Shown here: positions 42,295 to 51,227 of the stretch, in pieces | Layout: the number at the start of each line of letters is the position of its first letter | Position numbering within the stretch: the first letter of the stretch is position 1 | Assembly (NCBI GenBank): GCA_902826695.1 | Contig: CADEFU010000009.1 | Coordinates: 1 to 64,000, forward strand | Length of the DNA: 64,000 nt | Direction of reading: 5' to 3' | From: an uncultured Alphaproteobacteria bacterium | GTDB lineage: Bacteria; Pseudomonadota; Alphaproteobacteria; Micropepsales; Micropepsaceae | The notes under the pieces: model-generated | The model's database searches: none | Seen by the model: only the letters and a program-made list of their open reading frames with translations | Told to the model about the DNA's origin: nothing | Program-made: the position numbers and the translations under genes

Positions 42295-43323
42295 TTAGTT
42301 CTCGAGCATCACCTTACACTGGTGCACCGGCTTTCGCAGCGCCTCGAAGGCGGCCGGGAGCCCGTCCAGGTTAACGACGTCGGTGATCATGTGGTCGACG
42401 TCGATGCGGTCTTTCGCAATCATTTCAATCACATAATCGAAGTCAGGCGGCCGGTAGCCGAGCACGAACTGCAGGTTGAGCTCCTTAACGATGCCGACAA
42501 GCGGCATGATCATGTCCATTTGCTGACACACGCCGGCGATGACGATCTTGCAGTTGCGCGGCGCCATCATCATGACCTCGTTGATGAGGCCCGGCGCGCC
42601 GACGCATTCGAAGATGATGTCAGGGCCGCGGCCCGCAATCGCTTCGACTTGCGGCATCACGGCCTTTGAAGGATCGACTGCATCCGTCGCGCCGAAGCGG
42701 GCGGCCATTTTCGCGCGGGTCTCGGCTTTCTCGCTGACGATGACGTGACGCGCGCCTAAGAACTTTGCCCAGAGCATGACGGCGAGGCCAACGGGCCCGG
42801 CGCCGATGACGAGCACGGTCGCGCCGCGTTCCATGTTCGCTTTGTCGACCGCGTGCAGGCCGACGGCGAGCGGTTCGACCATCGCGCCTTCGCGGAAGCT
42901 CACGTTGTCGGGGAGTTTGTGCGCGCCGAGGCCGCTGATCTTCACGAACTCGGCATAGGCGCCGTGGCTTTGACCGAGGCCGACGCCCATGCCCTTCGCG
43001 CAGGCGCCAAAGCCGCCGGTGAAGTTCACGCACGGGCTTTGGTCACCGCAGCACAAAAACGGGAAGCCGGCGACGCGGTCGCCCGCTTTCCATTTTCCCT
43101 TCCAGGCGGAGCCGACCTCGAGCACTTCGCCTGCGAATTCGTGACCCATGACGGCGCCGCCGGGGAGCGGCTGGATCGACGTCGCCTCGGTCATATGCAG
43201 GTCGGAACCGCAGATGCCGCAGTTCTTCACTTTCAGTATCAGATGCGAGGGGCCGCACTCCGGGGTCGAAAGCGTTTCAACGGCGAGCGGTTTGCCGATT
43301 TCCTTGAAGACGGCGGCGCGCAT
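42295..43323 (-). CDS. zinc-dependent MDR alcohol dehydrogenase
   Basis: This 342-residue zinc-binding medium-chain dehydrogenase has the catalytic zinc site [10 protein letters not shown] and GHEFAGEV. The segment [12 protein letters not shown] may replace the usual structural zinc loop. The NAD(P) Rossmann motif is [15 protein letters not shown]. It is related to threonine/butanediol/sorbitol dehydrogenases. ATG at 43323 with GAGGA about 8 nt before. It is divergent from the LLM oxidoreductase with 83 bp between, possibly sharing regulation. Confidence 0.9.
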   Translation of the reverse strand: MRAAVFKEIGKPLAVETLSTPECGPSHLILKVKNCGICGSDLHMTEATSIQPLPGGAVMGHEFAGEVLEVGSAWKGKWKAGDRVAGFPFLCCGDQSPCVNFTGGFGACAKGMGVGLGQSHGAYAEFVKISGLGAHKLPDNVSFREGAMVEPLAVGLHAVDKANMERGATVLVIGAGPVGLAVMLWAKFLGARHVIVSEKAETRAKMAARFGATDAVDPSKAVMPQVEAIAGRGPDIIFECVGAPGLINEVMMMAPRNCKIVIAGVCQQMDMIMPLVGIVKELNLQFVLGYRPPDFDYVIEMIAKDRIDVDHMITDVVNLDGLPAAFEALRKPVHQCKVMLEN

Positions 43324-43406
43324 GGGGTTTCCTCGTCGGTTGTCAATGTTCTGATCGGCTGACAATATGTCAGGCGAAACGCCATTGTCACCGAAGGAAA
43401 TCGTCC

Positions 43407-44582
43407 ATGACCATCAAACTCCGTAACGGCATCTTTCTCGCCCCGTTTCATCCGCTCGACGAAGATCCGACGCTCTGTTTGCATCGCGACCTGGAGCTGA
43501 TCGAACATCTGGACCGACTCGGCTATGACGAGGCGTGGGTTGGTGAGCACCACTCCGCCGGCTACGAGATCATCGCCTCGCCGGAGCTGTTCATTGCGGC
43601 GGCCGCGGAACGGACGAAGCGGATCAAGCTCGGCACGGGCGTCGTATCGCTGCCCTACCACAACCCGCTCACCGTCGCGAACCGGATGATCCAGCTCGAT
43701 CATCAGACGCGCGGACGCGTGATGTTCGGCGTGGGGCCCGGCCTGTTGCCGTCCGATGCGTTCCAACTCGGCATCGATCCGAACACCCAGCGCGACCGTA
43801 TGGTCGAGGCGATCGAGGTGATCCTGCAGCTGTTCAAGGGCGAACGCGTCACGAAGAAGACGGACTGGTTCAACCTCTCGAACGCGATTTCGCAGCTTCG
43901 ACCGTACACGTGGCCGCATCCGGAGATTTGCGTCGCCTCCAGCGTGACGCCTTCAGGCGGCAAGCTTGCGGGCAAGCACGGCTTCGGCATGCTGTGCGTG
44001 GCGGCGACGCAGACCGGCGGCTATGACTCGCTCGGCATCAATTGGAAGATCGCCAACGACGTTGCGGCCGAGCACGGGCGCAAGATGGATCCGGAACGGT
44101 TGCGCCTCGTTGGGCCGATGCACATCGCCGAGACGAAGCAGCAGGCGATCGACAACATCAAGTTCGGCTTCCACAAGTGGGCGGACTATTTCTCGAAGAT
44201 CAATCCGGCCAGCGCCGCTCAAGACAAGAACATGGATCCGCTCGAGCAGGGCATCAAAGACGGCGTGATCGTCGTCGGCACGCCGGACGATGCGATCGCG
44301 CAGATCAAGCGCCTGCAAGCCAAGCAAGGCGAGTTCGGTTGCTTCCTGCAGCTCGCGCATAACTGGGCCGATTTCGACAAGACGAAGAAGTCGTTCGAGC
44401 TTTGGCAGCGGCACGTGACGCCGGTGATCAACAAGGCGAACGTCAACCGGCAGGACAGCTTCGACGACGCGTCGCGTCATTCAGAGAAGTACATCGGTGC
44501 CGCGATGGGTGCGGCGATGGCGACGATCCAGAAGCACGCGATCGAACAGGCGGCGAAAGAGAAGAAGCCGGCGGCGGAGTAG
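43407..44582 (+). CDS. LLM-class flavin-dependent oxidoreductase (limonene monooxygenase-like)
   Basis: This 391-residue bacterial-luciferase-like monooxygenase has a TIM-barrel start IKLRNGIFLAPFHPLDEDPT. Family motifs are YDEAWVGEHHSAGYEI, GTGVVSLPYHNPLTVANRM and RGRVMFGVGPGLLPSDA. The GEHHSAG loop and length match limonene 1,2-monooxygenase/alkane-type members that use reduced flavin from a partner reductase. It is divergent from an alcohol dehydrogenase; together they could oxidise a terpene or alicyclic compound. Substrate is inference. Confidence 0.9.
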   Translation: MTIKLRNGIFLAPFHPLDEDPTLCLHRDLELIEHLDRLGYDEAWVGEHHSAGYEIIASPELFIAAAAERTKRIKLGTGVVSLPYHNPLTVANRMIQLDHQTRGRVMFGVGPGLLPSDAFQLGIDPNTQRDRMVEAIEVILQLFKGERVTKKTDWFNLSNAISQLRPYTWPHPEICVASSVTPSGGKLAGKHGFGMLCVAATQTGGYDSLGINWKIANDVAAEHGRKMDPERLRLVGPMHIAETKQQAIDNIKFGFHKWADYFSKINPASAAQDKNMDPLEQGIKDGVIVVGTPDDAIAQIKRLQAKQGEFGCFLQLAHNWADFDKTKKSFELWQRHVTPVINKANVNRQDSFDDASRHSEKYIGAAMGAAMATIQKHAIEQAAKEKKPAAE

Positions 44583-44583
44583 G

Positions 44584-44671
44584 CCTGGGAGCGCCGGCCT
44601 CCGGCCGGCACTTTGCTGAGCCTCAAACCGATCGAAGAAGGAAGTGCCGGCCGGAGGCCGGCGCTCCCAGG
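44584..44671. repeat. palindromic repeat, variant family with compensated arms
   Basis: Arms 44584-44613 and 44642-44671 are perfect 30-bp inverted repeats with a 28-nt spacer. Like the 2.5-kb element they begin CTGGGAGCGC and carry an inner GGC-TCC-GCC hairpin, but the paired bases differ in a compensatory way (CGGCC/GGCCGG against GGGCG/CGCCCGC). It fills the space between two convergent genes and probably also stops transcription. Confidence 0.85.
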
Positions 44672-44672
44672 G

Positions 44673-46454
44673 CTAGAGCCTAATCTCGCCGGCCACGATG
44701 CGGTCGTGGAGTTCCGGTGTGAGCGCTACGTACTGACCGTCGACGGGGTCGAGGAAGTAGAGCGGGTCTGAGACCGTGCGCGGGTCGTAGCCCTCTTTCA
44801 CCAGTTCGACCTTGCGATGCTTAAACGTGCCGGTGATTTCGATTTCCGGCTGCATGCGCAGGAAGACCGGGCGCGCGTAGGCTGCCAGGTTCTTTTCAAG
44901 GTGGGCTTTGAACTTACCGAGGTCGAGCGGAGCTGAGGCGACGAGTGCCGCCATGCCGGCGCGGCCATCGGTGCCGGGCACCTTCACGCCGTAGACGTTT
45001 GCTTCCTTGATACCGGGGAAGATCGAGATCGCTTCGGCGACTTCGCTCGTTGCCACGTTTTCGCCCTTCCAGCGGAACGTGTCGCCGATACGGTCGATGA
45101 AGTAGTAGTAGTTTTGCTTGTCGCGCTTCAGCAGATCGCCGGTGCGGAACCAGGCGTCGCCCTTTTCGAAGACATCGCGCAGGATCTTCTTTTCCGTGTC
45201 CGTGCCCTTCGAATAGCCCTCGAAGCGGCCGCGCTGTTCATCGATCTTGCCGATCGCTTCGCCTGCTTCGTCGGGCTTGCATTCGACGCAGAAACCTTTG
45301 TCGGTGCGAACGGGTTGCTCGCTTTCGATGTCGAACTGCACCAGGCGCGTTTGGATGACGCGGCGCATGTAACCCGGGATGCGGCCGATCGCGCCGACCT
45401 TGCCGTCGGCGTTGACCATCGAGACGTTGCCCTCGGTGGCACCGTAGAACTCGATGATCTTCGGGATGCGAAACCGCGCCTTGAACGCGGGCCAGATTTC
45501 GGGACGAAGGCCGTTGCCCATCACGACGCGCAAGCTGTGGCGCCGTTCGAGCTTGTGGGGCGGCGAGTTCAAGAGATAGCGGCAGAGTTCGCCGATGTAC
45601 TGGAACTGCGTTGCGCGATACTTCACGCAATCGTCCCAGAACGCTGTCGCCGAGAACTTGCGGCGGATGATGACGGAGCCACCGACGGTCAAGACTGAGC
45701 CGATCGCGCAGACGCCGCCTGCGGAGTGATAGAGCGGCAACACGTCGTACATGCGGTCGCGCTCGGTCGATTTCATCGCGATGGCGAACGAGTGCATCAT
45801 CATCTGGATGCGCAAATGGCTCATATTTGCGGCCTTCGGCAGGCCGGTCGTGCCGGATGTGTAGATGAAGAAGCACTTGTCGTTCGCGGTCATGTCCTTG
45901 CGAACGTCTTTGGGCAGCGGGGCATCCGACTGCGCGGCGAGCGCATTGTCGAGATCTTGCGCACCGTCGATCGTGCCGCCGGTCGCCCACACCGTGAGCT
46001 TTTCCTTTATGTCGTCCACGGCGGAGGCGTAGTTGGCGGCGAGTTCGGCGCCGAGCACGAGATGCTTTGCGCCGGAGATCGTGAGGCTGTGGGCGAGAGC
46101 GCGCTCGCGCAGGTTCGTGTTGATGAGTGCGACCGTCACGCCGATTTTGATGAGGCCGCCCCAAGCGAACATGTATTCGGGGCGGTTTTCCATCAGCAGC
46201 GCGACCGCGTCGCCGCGCTTTAGCCCCAACGATTGCGCCCAGCGGGCGTAACGGTTCGCGGCCGCGTTGAACTCGCGGTAGGTGAATTTCTTGTCTTCAA
46301 ACCAGATCGCGACATTCTTCGGGCGCTTCTCGGCCCAGTGCTCGATGATGTCGGCGACGGTGTGGGGCGAGTCCGGGGTGATCTTGCCCATCCGGCGAAG
46401 CAGCCGGGTGGTGGTGGAAATGAATCGCCACTCGCGTGCTATTGCGCCGAACAC
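44673..46454 (-). CDS. long-chain acyl-CoA synthetase, FATP type
   Basis: This 593-residue ANL ligase belongs to the very-long-chain/FATP group. It has the P-loop FIYTSGTTGLPKAANMSH, FYGATEGNVSMVN as A5, ...DAWFRTGDLLKRDKQNYYYF and DRIGDTFRWKGENVATSEV. The C-terminal tail has TGTFKHRKVELVKEGYDP, typical of FATP proteins. It activates long-chain or bile-acid-like fatty acids, possibly with import. Next to an LLM oxygenase and a zinc dehydrogenase, it fits a lipid/terpenoid catabolic cluster. The start near 46454 is uncertain; MGKITPDS is another possibility. Confidence 0.9.
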   Translation of the reverse strand: MFGAIAREWRFISTTTRLLRRMGKITPDSPHTVADIIEHWAEKRPKNVAIWFEDKKFTYREFNAAANRYARWAQSLGLKRGDAVALLMENRPEYMFAWGGLIKIGVTVALINTNLRERALAHSLTISGAKHLVLGAELAANYASAVDDIKEKLTVWATGGTIDGAQDLDNALAAQSDAPLPKDVRKDMTANDKCFFIYTSGTTGLPKAANMSHLRIQMMMHSFAIAMKSTERDRMYDVLPLYHSAGGVCAIGSVLTVGGSVIIRRKFSATAFWDDCVKYRATQFQYIGELCRYLLNSPPHKLERRHSLRVVMGNGLRPEIWPAFKARFRIPKIIEFYGATEGNVSMVNADGKVGAIGRIPGYMRRVIQTRLVQFDIESEQPVRTDKGFCVECKPDEAGEAIGKIDEQRGRFEGYSKGTDTEKKILRDVFEKGDAWFRTGDLLKRDKQNYYYFIDRIGDTFRWKGENVATSEVAEAISIFPGIKEANVYGVKVPGTDGRAGMAALVASAPLDLGKFKAHLEKNLAAYARPVFLRMQPEIEITGTFKHRKVELVKEGYDPRTVSDPLYFLDPVDGQYVALTPELHDRIVAGEIRL

Positions 46455-46571
46455 TCTGAATTCCCCCTGCGGCGGTTTTGCCGGTTTTGTCGGATTCGCT
46501 TGCGACGGACCACGCCGCTTGCTGTCTTTGCGAAATTAGGGGCTAACGGCGAACGGTCAATCGAACTTTCC

Positions 46572-46826
46572 ATGAACGAAGCAGCTTGGACCGCAGCGCG
46601 ACAACTGGACCTTACCGGGCTGAAGTGTCCGATGCCGTCGCTCATGACCGAGAAAGCGCTGCGGGGGATGGCCCAAGGGGAACATCTGGCCGTGACGGTG
46701 ACGGATGCGCTTGCGCCGTTGGACTTGCGTCACCTTTGTCAGAAGGACGGACACGAGGTCATCGGCGAGAGCCAAAACGATTTCGGGGCCCGGCGGCTTT
46801 TGATTTGCCGCGGGCCCCGATCGTGA
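46572..46826 (+). CDS. tusA: TusA/SirA-family sulfur carrier protein
   Basis: This 84-residue protein of the TusA/SirA-like fold has the persulfide-carrying cysteine in the signature LKCPMP (C19). The family pattern continues with TEKALRGMAQGEHLAVTVTD and a C-terminal HLCQKDGHEV. It relays sulfur for tRNA thiolation or other pathways. It starts divergently from the acyl-CoA ligase, with no obvious operon partner. A strong hairpin lies over its last codons. Confidence 0.9.
   Translation: MNEAAWTAARQLDLTGLKCPMPSLMTEKALRGMAQGEHLAVTVTDALAPLDLRHLCQKDGHEVIGESQNDFGARRLLICRGPRS
46783..46820. terminator. hairpin at the 3' end of tusA, possible bidirectional terminator
   Basis: TCGGGGCCCG-G-CGGC (from 46783) pairs with GCCG-C-GGGCCCCGA (to 46820) around a TTTTGATTT loop. 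It lies inside the last tusA codons. On the minus strand it is followed by AAATCGTTTTGG, so it could end transcription from the small-peptide genes. Neither strand has a perfect T-run. Confidence 0.4.
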
Positions 46827-46843
46827 ACTCAGCTTCATCGGAC

Positions 46844-46945
46844 TTAAGCGAAAAAGCCCGGCGTTCCGACGAAAAATGCCGTGATGCCCAAGTAGCCAAC
46901 GATAGCGATCGCGGACCATTGGATGAGTGTCGTGAGGGTTTGCAT
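46844..46945 (-). CDS. 33-residue single-span membrane peptide (paralogue 1)
   Basis: It is too short for most gene callers. The ATG at 46945 has GGAG 6 nt upstream (CGGAGTACGAC). The product begins MQTLTTLIQWSAIAIVGYLG and ends in ITAFFVGTPGFFA: one hydrophobic helix with almost no charged residues. It is clearly related to the gene at 46997-47101: M-(K/Q)-T-(M/L)-T-x-(M/L)-I-(E/Q)-W-S-A-(V/I)-A-I is shared. The 51-bp gap between them points to a two-gene transcript. I do not recognise a named family; a small membrane-protein regulator, subunit or toxin-like peptide are all possible. Confidence 0.7.
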   Translation of the reverse strand: MQTLTTLIQWSAIAIVGYLGITAFFVGTPGFFA

Positions 46946-46996
46946 GTCGTACTCCGTATTGTTCGTGTGCGGGGGCGTTGACCGTTTCGGCAGCGC

Positions 46997-47101
46997 TTAG
47001 ACGATCGAGGCGAGTGCTTCGATCGGCATTGCCAGGGTGAGGGTCGCGTAGAGCGCGATTGCCACCGCCGACCACTCGATCATCACTGTCATCGTCTTCA
47101 T
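46997..47101 (-). CDS. 34-residue single-span membrane peptide (paralogue 2)
   Basis: The ATG at 47101 has an excellent Shine-Dalgarno (AAGGAGAG, 8 nt before). The product begins MKTMTVMIEWSAVAIALYAT, followed by LTLAMPIEALASIV: a lone hydrophobic helix with an N-terminal lysine and one glutamate in IEW. Shared start and spacing with the 46844-46945 gene show an old tandem duplication. It is the first of the pair. A possible promoter lies at 47171-47200. No role is known to me. Confidence 0.75.
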   Translation of the reverse strand: MKTMTVMIEWSAVAIALYATLTLAMPIEALASIV

Positions 47102-47170
47102 TGCCGTCTCTCCTTCTGGGTGCCGGTCCTTGGGTCCTGCGGGCCGGCGTTTTCGTCCGTCTGATGGACT

Positions 47171-47200
47171 AGTATGTTGTTCGTAGTACTATGAATTCAA
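47171..47200 (-). promoter_or_regulatory. possible promoter of the tandem small-peptide genes
   Basis: On the minus strand TTGAAT (47200-47195) and CATACT (47176-47171) are 18 nt apart, 69 nt before the first small ORF. Matches to consensus are 4 of 6 in each box. Confidence 0.3.
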
Positions 47201-47312
47201 CTGCATTGTGTGCATGTCAGCTCTGTGGCTCGCGCATGGCTCGCGCGGATTTCTCTTTTTCTTATGCTTTTCAGTGGCTTAACCAAGTATCATCGGTAAC
47301 CACTTCTTAATC

Positions 47313-47358
47313 TTGTTCACGAACTCGCCAGCTGTTACTAAATGACTGGTCAGTTATT
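47313..47358 (+). promoter_or_regulatory. promoter and operator of the TetR-HlyD-ABC operon
   Basis: TTGTTC (47313-47318), 17 nt, TACTAA (47336-47341). The region just after is a near-perfect palindrome, AATGACTG-GT-CAGTTATT (47341-47358), with 7 of 8 arm pairs. The expected transcription start falls inside it, which is the usual layout of an autorepressed TetR operon. Confidence 0.6.
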
Positions 47359-47367
47359 TTTAGAGCC

Positions 47368-48009
47368 ATGAACCAACCTGCCCGATCCCAACGCTGGCAA
47401 CGACGGAAAGAGGCGCGCCCCACGGAGCTCCTCGACGCGGCGCTCGACGTCTTCTTCGAGAAAGGGTTTGCGGCAGCCCGGCTTGAAGACATCGCGACAC
47501 GCGCGGGGGTGAGCAAAGGCACCGTCTATCTCTACTTCAAGAGCAAGGACGACGTGTTCGAAGCGCTCGTCCACGCGATCCCCGAGCCGAACATCGAGCA
47601 GCTACGCGCGGTCGCGGCCGATGCGAACGTTCCGGCGGACGAGACACTGCGGCGGGTGCTGACGTTTGTAGGCCTCATGTTCAAGGACGAGCGCATGATG
47701 AAGTTCCCTCGCCTGATTATCGGCGAGGGCGGGCGCTTTCCGAAGATCGCCGAGACCTACAAGCGGCTGGTCATCTCGCGCGGCGTCAACATTCTGTCGG
47801 CGATCATCGAGCGGGGGATCGAAGAGGGGCGCTTTCGCATCGTCGATCCGAAGCATGCAGCTTACGGCGCGATGGCGCCGTTGTTGTTCGGGGCGATCTG
47901 GAAAACGACGTTCGAGCGGTTCGACGATGGGCCCCTCGACGCGCAAGCACTTATCGAGCAGCACATCGATACCTTTCTTAGGGGCATCACTGTTGGGAGT
48001 GGGCCATGA
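47368..48009 (+). CDS. TetR/AcrR-family repressor of the efflux operon
   Basis: This 213-residue regulator has an HTH at residues 20-55 (LLDAALDVFFEKGFAAARLE, then DIATRAGVSKGTVYLYFKSK) and a TetR_C-like helical ligand domain. It is the first gene of an operon with HlyD-type, ATPase and permease genes, overlapping the next start by 4 bp (ATGA). The palindrome across its promoter makes autoregulation likely. The inducer is probably a substrate of the pump. Confidence 0.92.
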   Translation: MNQPARSQRWQRRKEARPTELLDAALDVFFEKGFAAARLEDIATRAGVSKGTVYLYFKSKDDVFEALVHAIPEPNIEQLRAVAADANVPADETLRRVLTFVGLMFKDERMMKFPRLIIGEGGRFPKIAETYKRLVISRGVNILSAIIERGIEEGRFRIVDPKHAAYGAMAPLLFGAIWKTTFERFDDGPLDAQALIEQHIDTFLRGITVGSGP

Positions 48010-48950
48010 ACATACGCACGGCAACGATACTGATCGCGGTACTCGGCTTGAACGCCTGCAACGGCGAGCCGCCTCGAACACTCACCGGATACGCCGAGGG
48101 CGAGTACGTCTCTGTGGCGGCACCGGAAGGCGGTTGGGTCAGCGAGATGCTGGTTCAACGCGGCGCTCTGGTGAACGTGGGGGATCCTTTGTTTACGCTG
48201 GATGCCGATGCGCAAGTGGCGCAACGCGACCAGGCGGCGGCTCAGCTGAAGCAGGCGGAGGCGCAGCTTGCCAACCTTGAAAAGGGGCGGCGACCGGACG
48301 AGATCGCAGCGCTTGAAGCCGCGCTGACGCAGGCTTCCGCCAACCGCACGCTAACCGAGGCCGAATACAAACGCACGCTTGAGCTGAAAAAGCGCGGGTT
48401 TGTTTCGCAAGCCGCGCTCGACACGCGGCGGGCGCAACGCGATGCGGCGGCGATGCAAGTGAATCAGACGCAGGCGAACCTTGCTCTTGCTCGCAAAGGT
48501 GCGCGCAACGATGAGATTGCCGCGGCACGCGCGGCGGCGGACGGTGCGCAGGCCGCATTGGCGCGCGCCGAATACGGGCTTAGCCAACGGCGCATCCGGG
48601 CTAAGGTTGCCGGGCGGATCGAAGACACGCTGCGCCGGGCAGGCGAGTTCGTGCCGCCGGGCGGTGCCGTCGTTCAGATGCTGCCGCCGCAGAACGTAAA
48701 GCTGCGCTTTTTCGTGCCGGAACAGCAACGGTCGAAAGTGACTGTGGGTACGGTGGTCGGCGTGGCGTGCGATGCATGCGCGAAGAACATGAAGGCCCGT
48801 GTGACGTTCGTGGCGTCGGCGGCCGAGTTCACACCGCCCGTCATCTACAGCGTGGGGTCGCGCGAAAAGCTTGTGTGGATGGTCGAGGCCACGCCGGAGG
48901 GAGACCTGCAGCTCAACCCGGGTCAGCCGCTCGACGTAACACTGCCATGA
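48006..48950 (+). CDS. HlyD-type membrane fusion lipoprotein (YbhG/YhiI-like)
   Basis: This 314-residue periplasmic adaptor has a lipobox-like LGLNAC (C18), so it is probably anchored as a lipoprotein. A biotinyl-lipoyl half (VSVAAPEGGWVSEMLVQRGA) flanks a long coiled-coil hairpin (about 70-190), then AKVAGRIEDTLRRAGEFVPPG and a beta-barrel. It should connect the ABC pump to an outer-membrane factor not in this window. Its stop overlaps the ATPase start by 4 bp. Confidence 0.9.
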   Translation: MNIRTATILIAVLGLNACNGEPPRTLTGYAEGEYVSVAAPEGGWVSEMLVQRGALVNVGDPLFTLDADAQVAQRDQAAAQLKQAEAQLANLEKGRRPDEIAALEAALTQASANRTLTEAEYKRTLELKKRGFVSQAALDTRRAQRDAAAMQVNQTQANLALARKGARNDEIAAARAAADGAQAALARAEYGLSQRRIRAKVAGRIEDTLRRAGEFVPPGGAVVQMLPPQNVKLRFFVPEQQRSKVTVGTVVGVACDACAKNMKARVTFVASAAEFTPPVIYSVGSREKLVWMVEATPEGDLQLNPGQPLDVTLP

Positions 48951-49876
48951 GCGGTGCGCTCGCGATCGACGTCAGCGAGCTCACGAAGAGCTTCGGCGCG
49001 CGCAAGGTCGTCGACAAGTTCTCGATTCAAGTGCCGAAGGGCCAGGTGTGGGGCTTCCTGGGGCCGAACGGCAGCGGCAAGACGACGACGATCCGCATGC
49101 TGTGCGGGCTCTTGCTACCGGACAGCGGCAGCGGGACGTGCCTCGGCTATGACATCCGGAAGCAAGCCGCGCTCATCAAGCGCAATGTCGGGTACATGAC
49201 GCAGAAGTTCTCGTTCTATGAGGACTTGTCGATCCGCGAAAACCTGGACTTCGTGGCCCGCGTCTACGAGATGGACGATCGGGTGCGCGCCGTCGATCAG
49301 GCGATCGAGCGGCTCGGGCTCGTGGAACGGCAGCAACAGTTGGCCGGCACGTTGTCGGGCGGGTGGAAACAGCGGCTGGCGCTCGCAGCCTGCATTCTGC
49401 ACCGGCCGCAATTGCTGCTGCTGGATGAGCCGACGGCCGGCGTCGATCCGCAGGCGCGGCGCGACTTCTGGGACGAGATCCACCAACTGGCGGCGCAAGG
49501 GCTGACCGTGCTGGTCTCCACGCACTACATGGACGAGGCCGAGCGGTGCGATCGCATCGTCTATCTGGCGTATGGAACGGTGCTGGCGCGCGGCACCGTC
49601 GGCGAGGTCATCGGCGCATCGACACTGAATACGTGGATCGTCACCGGCGAGGACGTGCGGGCGCTTGCAGGCGAACTGCAAGGACGCCCGGGGGTCGATC
49701 AAGTTTCGGTATTCGGCGTGACGCTGCACGTCAGCGGCACGGACGCTGGCGCGCTTGAGCGTGCGATCGAGCCCTACCGGGCTCGCGCGGGCTTTGCATG
49801 GAAGAAGTCGAGCCCCAGCCTTGAGGACGTGTTCATCCACCTGATGGCGCCGTTCCGCGCCCGGCTGACGGGGTGA
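48947..49876 (+). CDS. ABC transporter ATP-binding protein
   Basis: This 309-residue ATPase has Walker A GPNGSGKTTT, signature LSGGWKQRLALA, Walker B LLLLDEPTAGVDP and the switch His in VSTHYMDEAERCDR. A C-terminal extra domain follows, as in drug-efflux ATPases of the YbhF type, although with only one nucleotide-binding domain. It starts within the stop of the HlyD gene (ATGA) and ends in the permease start. Confidence 0.94.
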   Translation: MSGALAIDVSELTKSFGARKVVDKFSIQVPKGQVWGFLGPNGSGKTTTIRMLCGLLLPDSGSGTCLGYDIRKQAALIKRNVGYMTQKFSFYEDLSIRENLDFVARVYEMDDRVRAVDQAIERLGLVERQQQLAGTLSGGWKQRLALAACILHRPQLLLLDEPTAGVDPQARRDFWDEIHQLAAQGLTVLVSTHYMDEAERCDRIVYLAYGTVLARGTVGEVIGASTLNTWIVTGEDVRALAGELQGRPGVDQVSVFGVTLHVSGTDAGALERAIEPYRARAGFAWKKSSPSLEDVFIHLMAPFRARLTG

Positions 49877-51015
49877 GGCAGATGTTCGGGATCTCGCTTT
49901 CGCGGATCGGCGCCGTGTTCCTCAAAGAACTCATTCAGATGCGGCGGGACCGGCTGACATTCGGAATGATCATTGGGATACCGATCATTCAGCTGATCCT
50001 GTTCGGGTACGCGATCAACAGCGATCCGAAACATCTGCCGACAGCAATCAATGTGCAGGATCCGAGCGTGTATTCGCGCACGCTTGTCCGCGCGCTGGAG
50101 AATTCCGGCTATTTCCGGGTGACGCACGTCATCAACGGCGAACGCGAAGGTGCGGCGCTGCTTGCGAGCGGCAGCGTCGCTTTCGTGGTGACAGTGCCGC
50201 CCGAGTTCTCGCGGGCGCTGGCGCGGGGCGAGCGGCCGCAGGTGTTGATCGAGGCGGATGCAAGCGATCCCGCAGCGGCGGCGAATGCGGTCGGCGCCGT
50301 CGCGCAGCTGCCGGCGACCGTGTTCAATCGCGAACTGTCGGGCGGGCTAAGTTCGCTGCGCCCCACCCCCGCGCCGTTCGAGGTCGTCGTGCACCGGCGG
50401 TACAACCCGGAAGGTATCTCCGCCTACAACGTCGTGCCCGGGCTGATCGGCGTCATCTTGACGATGACGATGGTGATGATCACAGCGCTTGCGGTGACGC
50501 GCGAGGTCGAACGCGGCACGATGGAAAATCTGCTGGCAATGCCGCTGCAACCTTTCGAAGTCATGGCCGGCAAGATCTTGCCTTACATCGTCATGGGCTA
50601 CATTCAGGTCACGGTCGTCCTGATCGCGGCGCGCGTGCTGTTCGGCGTGCCGATGCTGGGGTCCTATTTCGATTTGTCGATCGCGCTCGCGCTGTTCATC
50701 GCGGCGAATCTCTCCGTCGGCTTTACGATTTCGACGGTCGCGAGCAATCAGCTGCAAGCGATGCAGATGACGTTCTTCTTCTTCCTGCCGTCGATCCTGC
50801 TATCGGGTTTCATGTTTCCGTTTCGCGGAATGCCGGAATGGGCGCAATGGATCGGCACGGTGCTTCCGAACACGCATTTCATGCGCATCGTGCGCGGCGT
50901 GATGCTGAAAGGCAGTCACCTGCACGACATGCTTGCAGACGTCTGGCCGCTGATTGCGTTCATGTTGTTTGCAATGGCGGTTGCGCTGCTGCGCTACCGG
51001 CGGACGCTCGACTAA
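49873..51015 (+). CDS. ABC transporter permease (ABC-2 type)
   Basis: This 380-residue permease of the YbhS/YhhJ type has one N-terminal span (LTFGMIIGIPIIQLILFGYAI), then a large periplasmic domain (about 60-175). Five spans follow (VVPGLIGVILTMTMVMITALAV... PSILLSGFMFPF... WPLIAFMLFAMAVALL). GTG at 49873 overlaps the ATPase stop; an ATG at 49882 is an alternative. Only one permease gene is seen, so it would work as a homodimer. Together with the HlyD and TetR genes, a drug or lipophilic-compound exporter is likely. Confidence 0.92.
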   Translation: MRQMFGISLSRIGAVFLKELIQMRRDRLTFGMIIGIPIIQLILFGYAINSDPKHLPTAINVQDPSVYSRTLVRALENSGYFRVTHVINGEREGAALLASGSVAFVVTVPPEFSRALARGERPQVLIEADASDPAAAANAVGAVAQLPATVFNRELSGGLSSLRPTPAPFEVVVHRRYNPEGISAYNVVPGLIGVILTMTMVMITALAVTREVERGTMENLLAMPLQPFEVMAGKILPYIVMGYIQVTVVLIAARVLFGVPMLGSYFDLSIALALFIAANLSVGFTISTVASNQLQAMQMTFFFFLPSILLSGFMFPFRGMPEWAQWIGTVLPNTHFMRIVRGVMLKGSHLHDMLADVWPLIAFMLFAMAVALLRYRRTLD

Positions 51016-51227
51016 AGTTCGTGGAAAACATTCCCAACGCGCTTTATGCCGCATAAACCAGCGCGAACGGACGTTTTGGCGCAATTCCTGGTCTGTTGCA
51101 GTTTGAATTAAAAGCGCCTTCTGAATCCAACGGCCCCTGAATGGGGGTGGCGGCAGACTGTCTCCCGCAAACGAAACCAACTTTGGGCCGTCGGCCGCGC
51201 AAACAACGCTCCGGTGGTAAAGAGATT

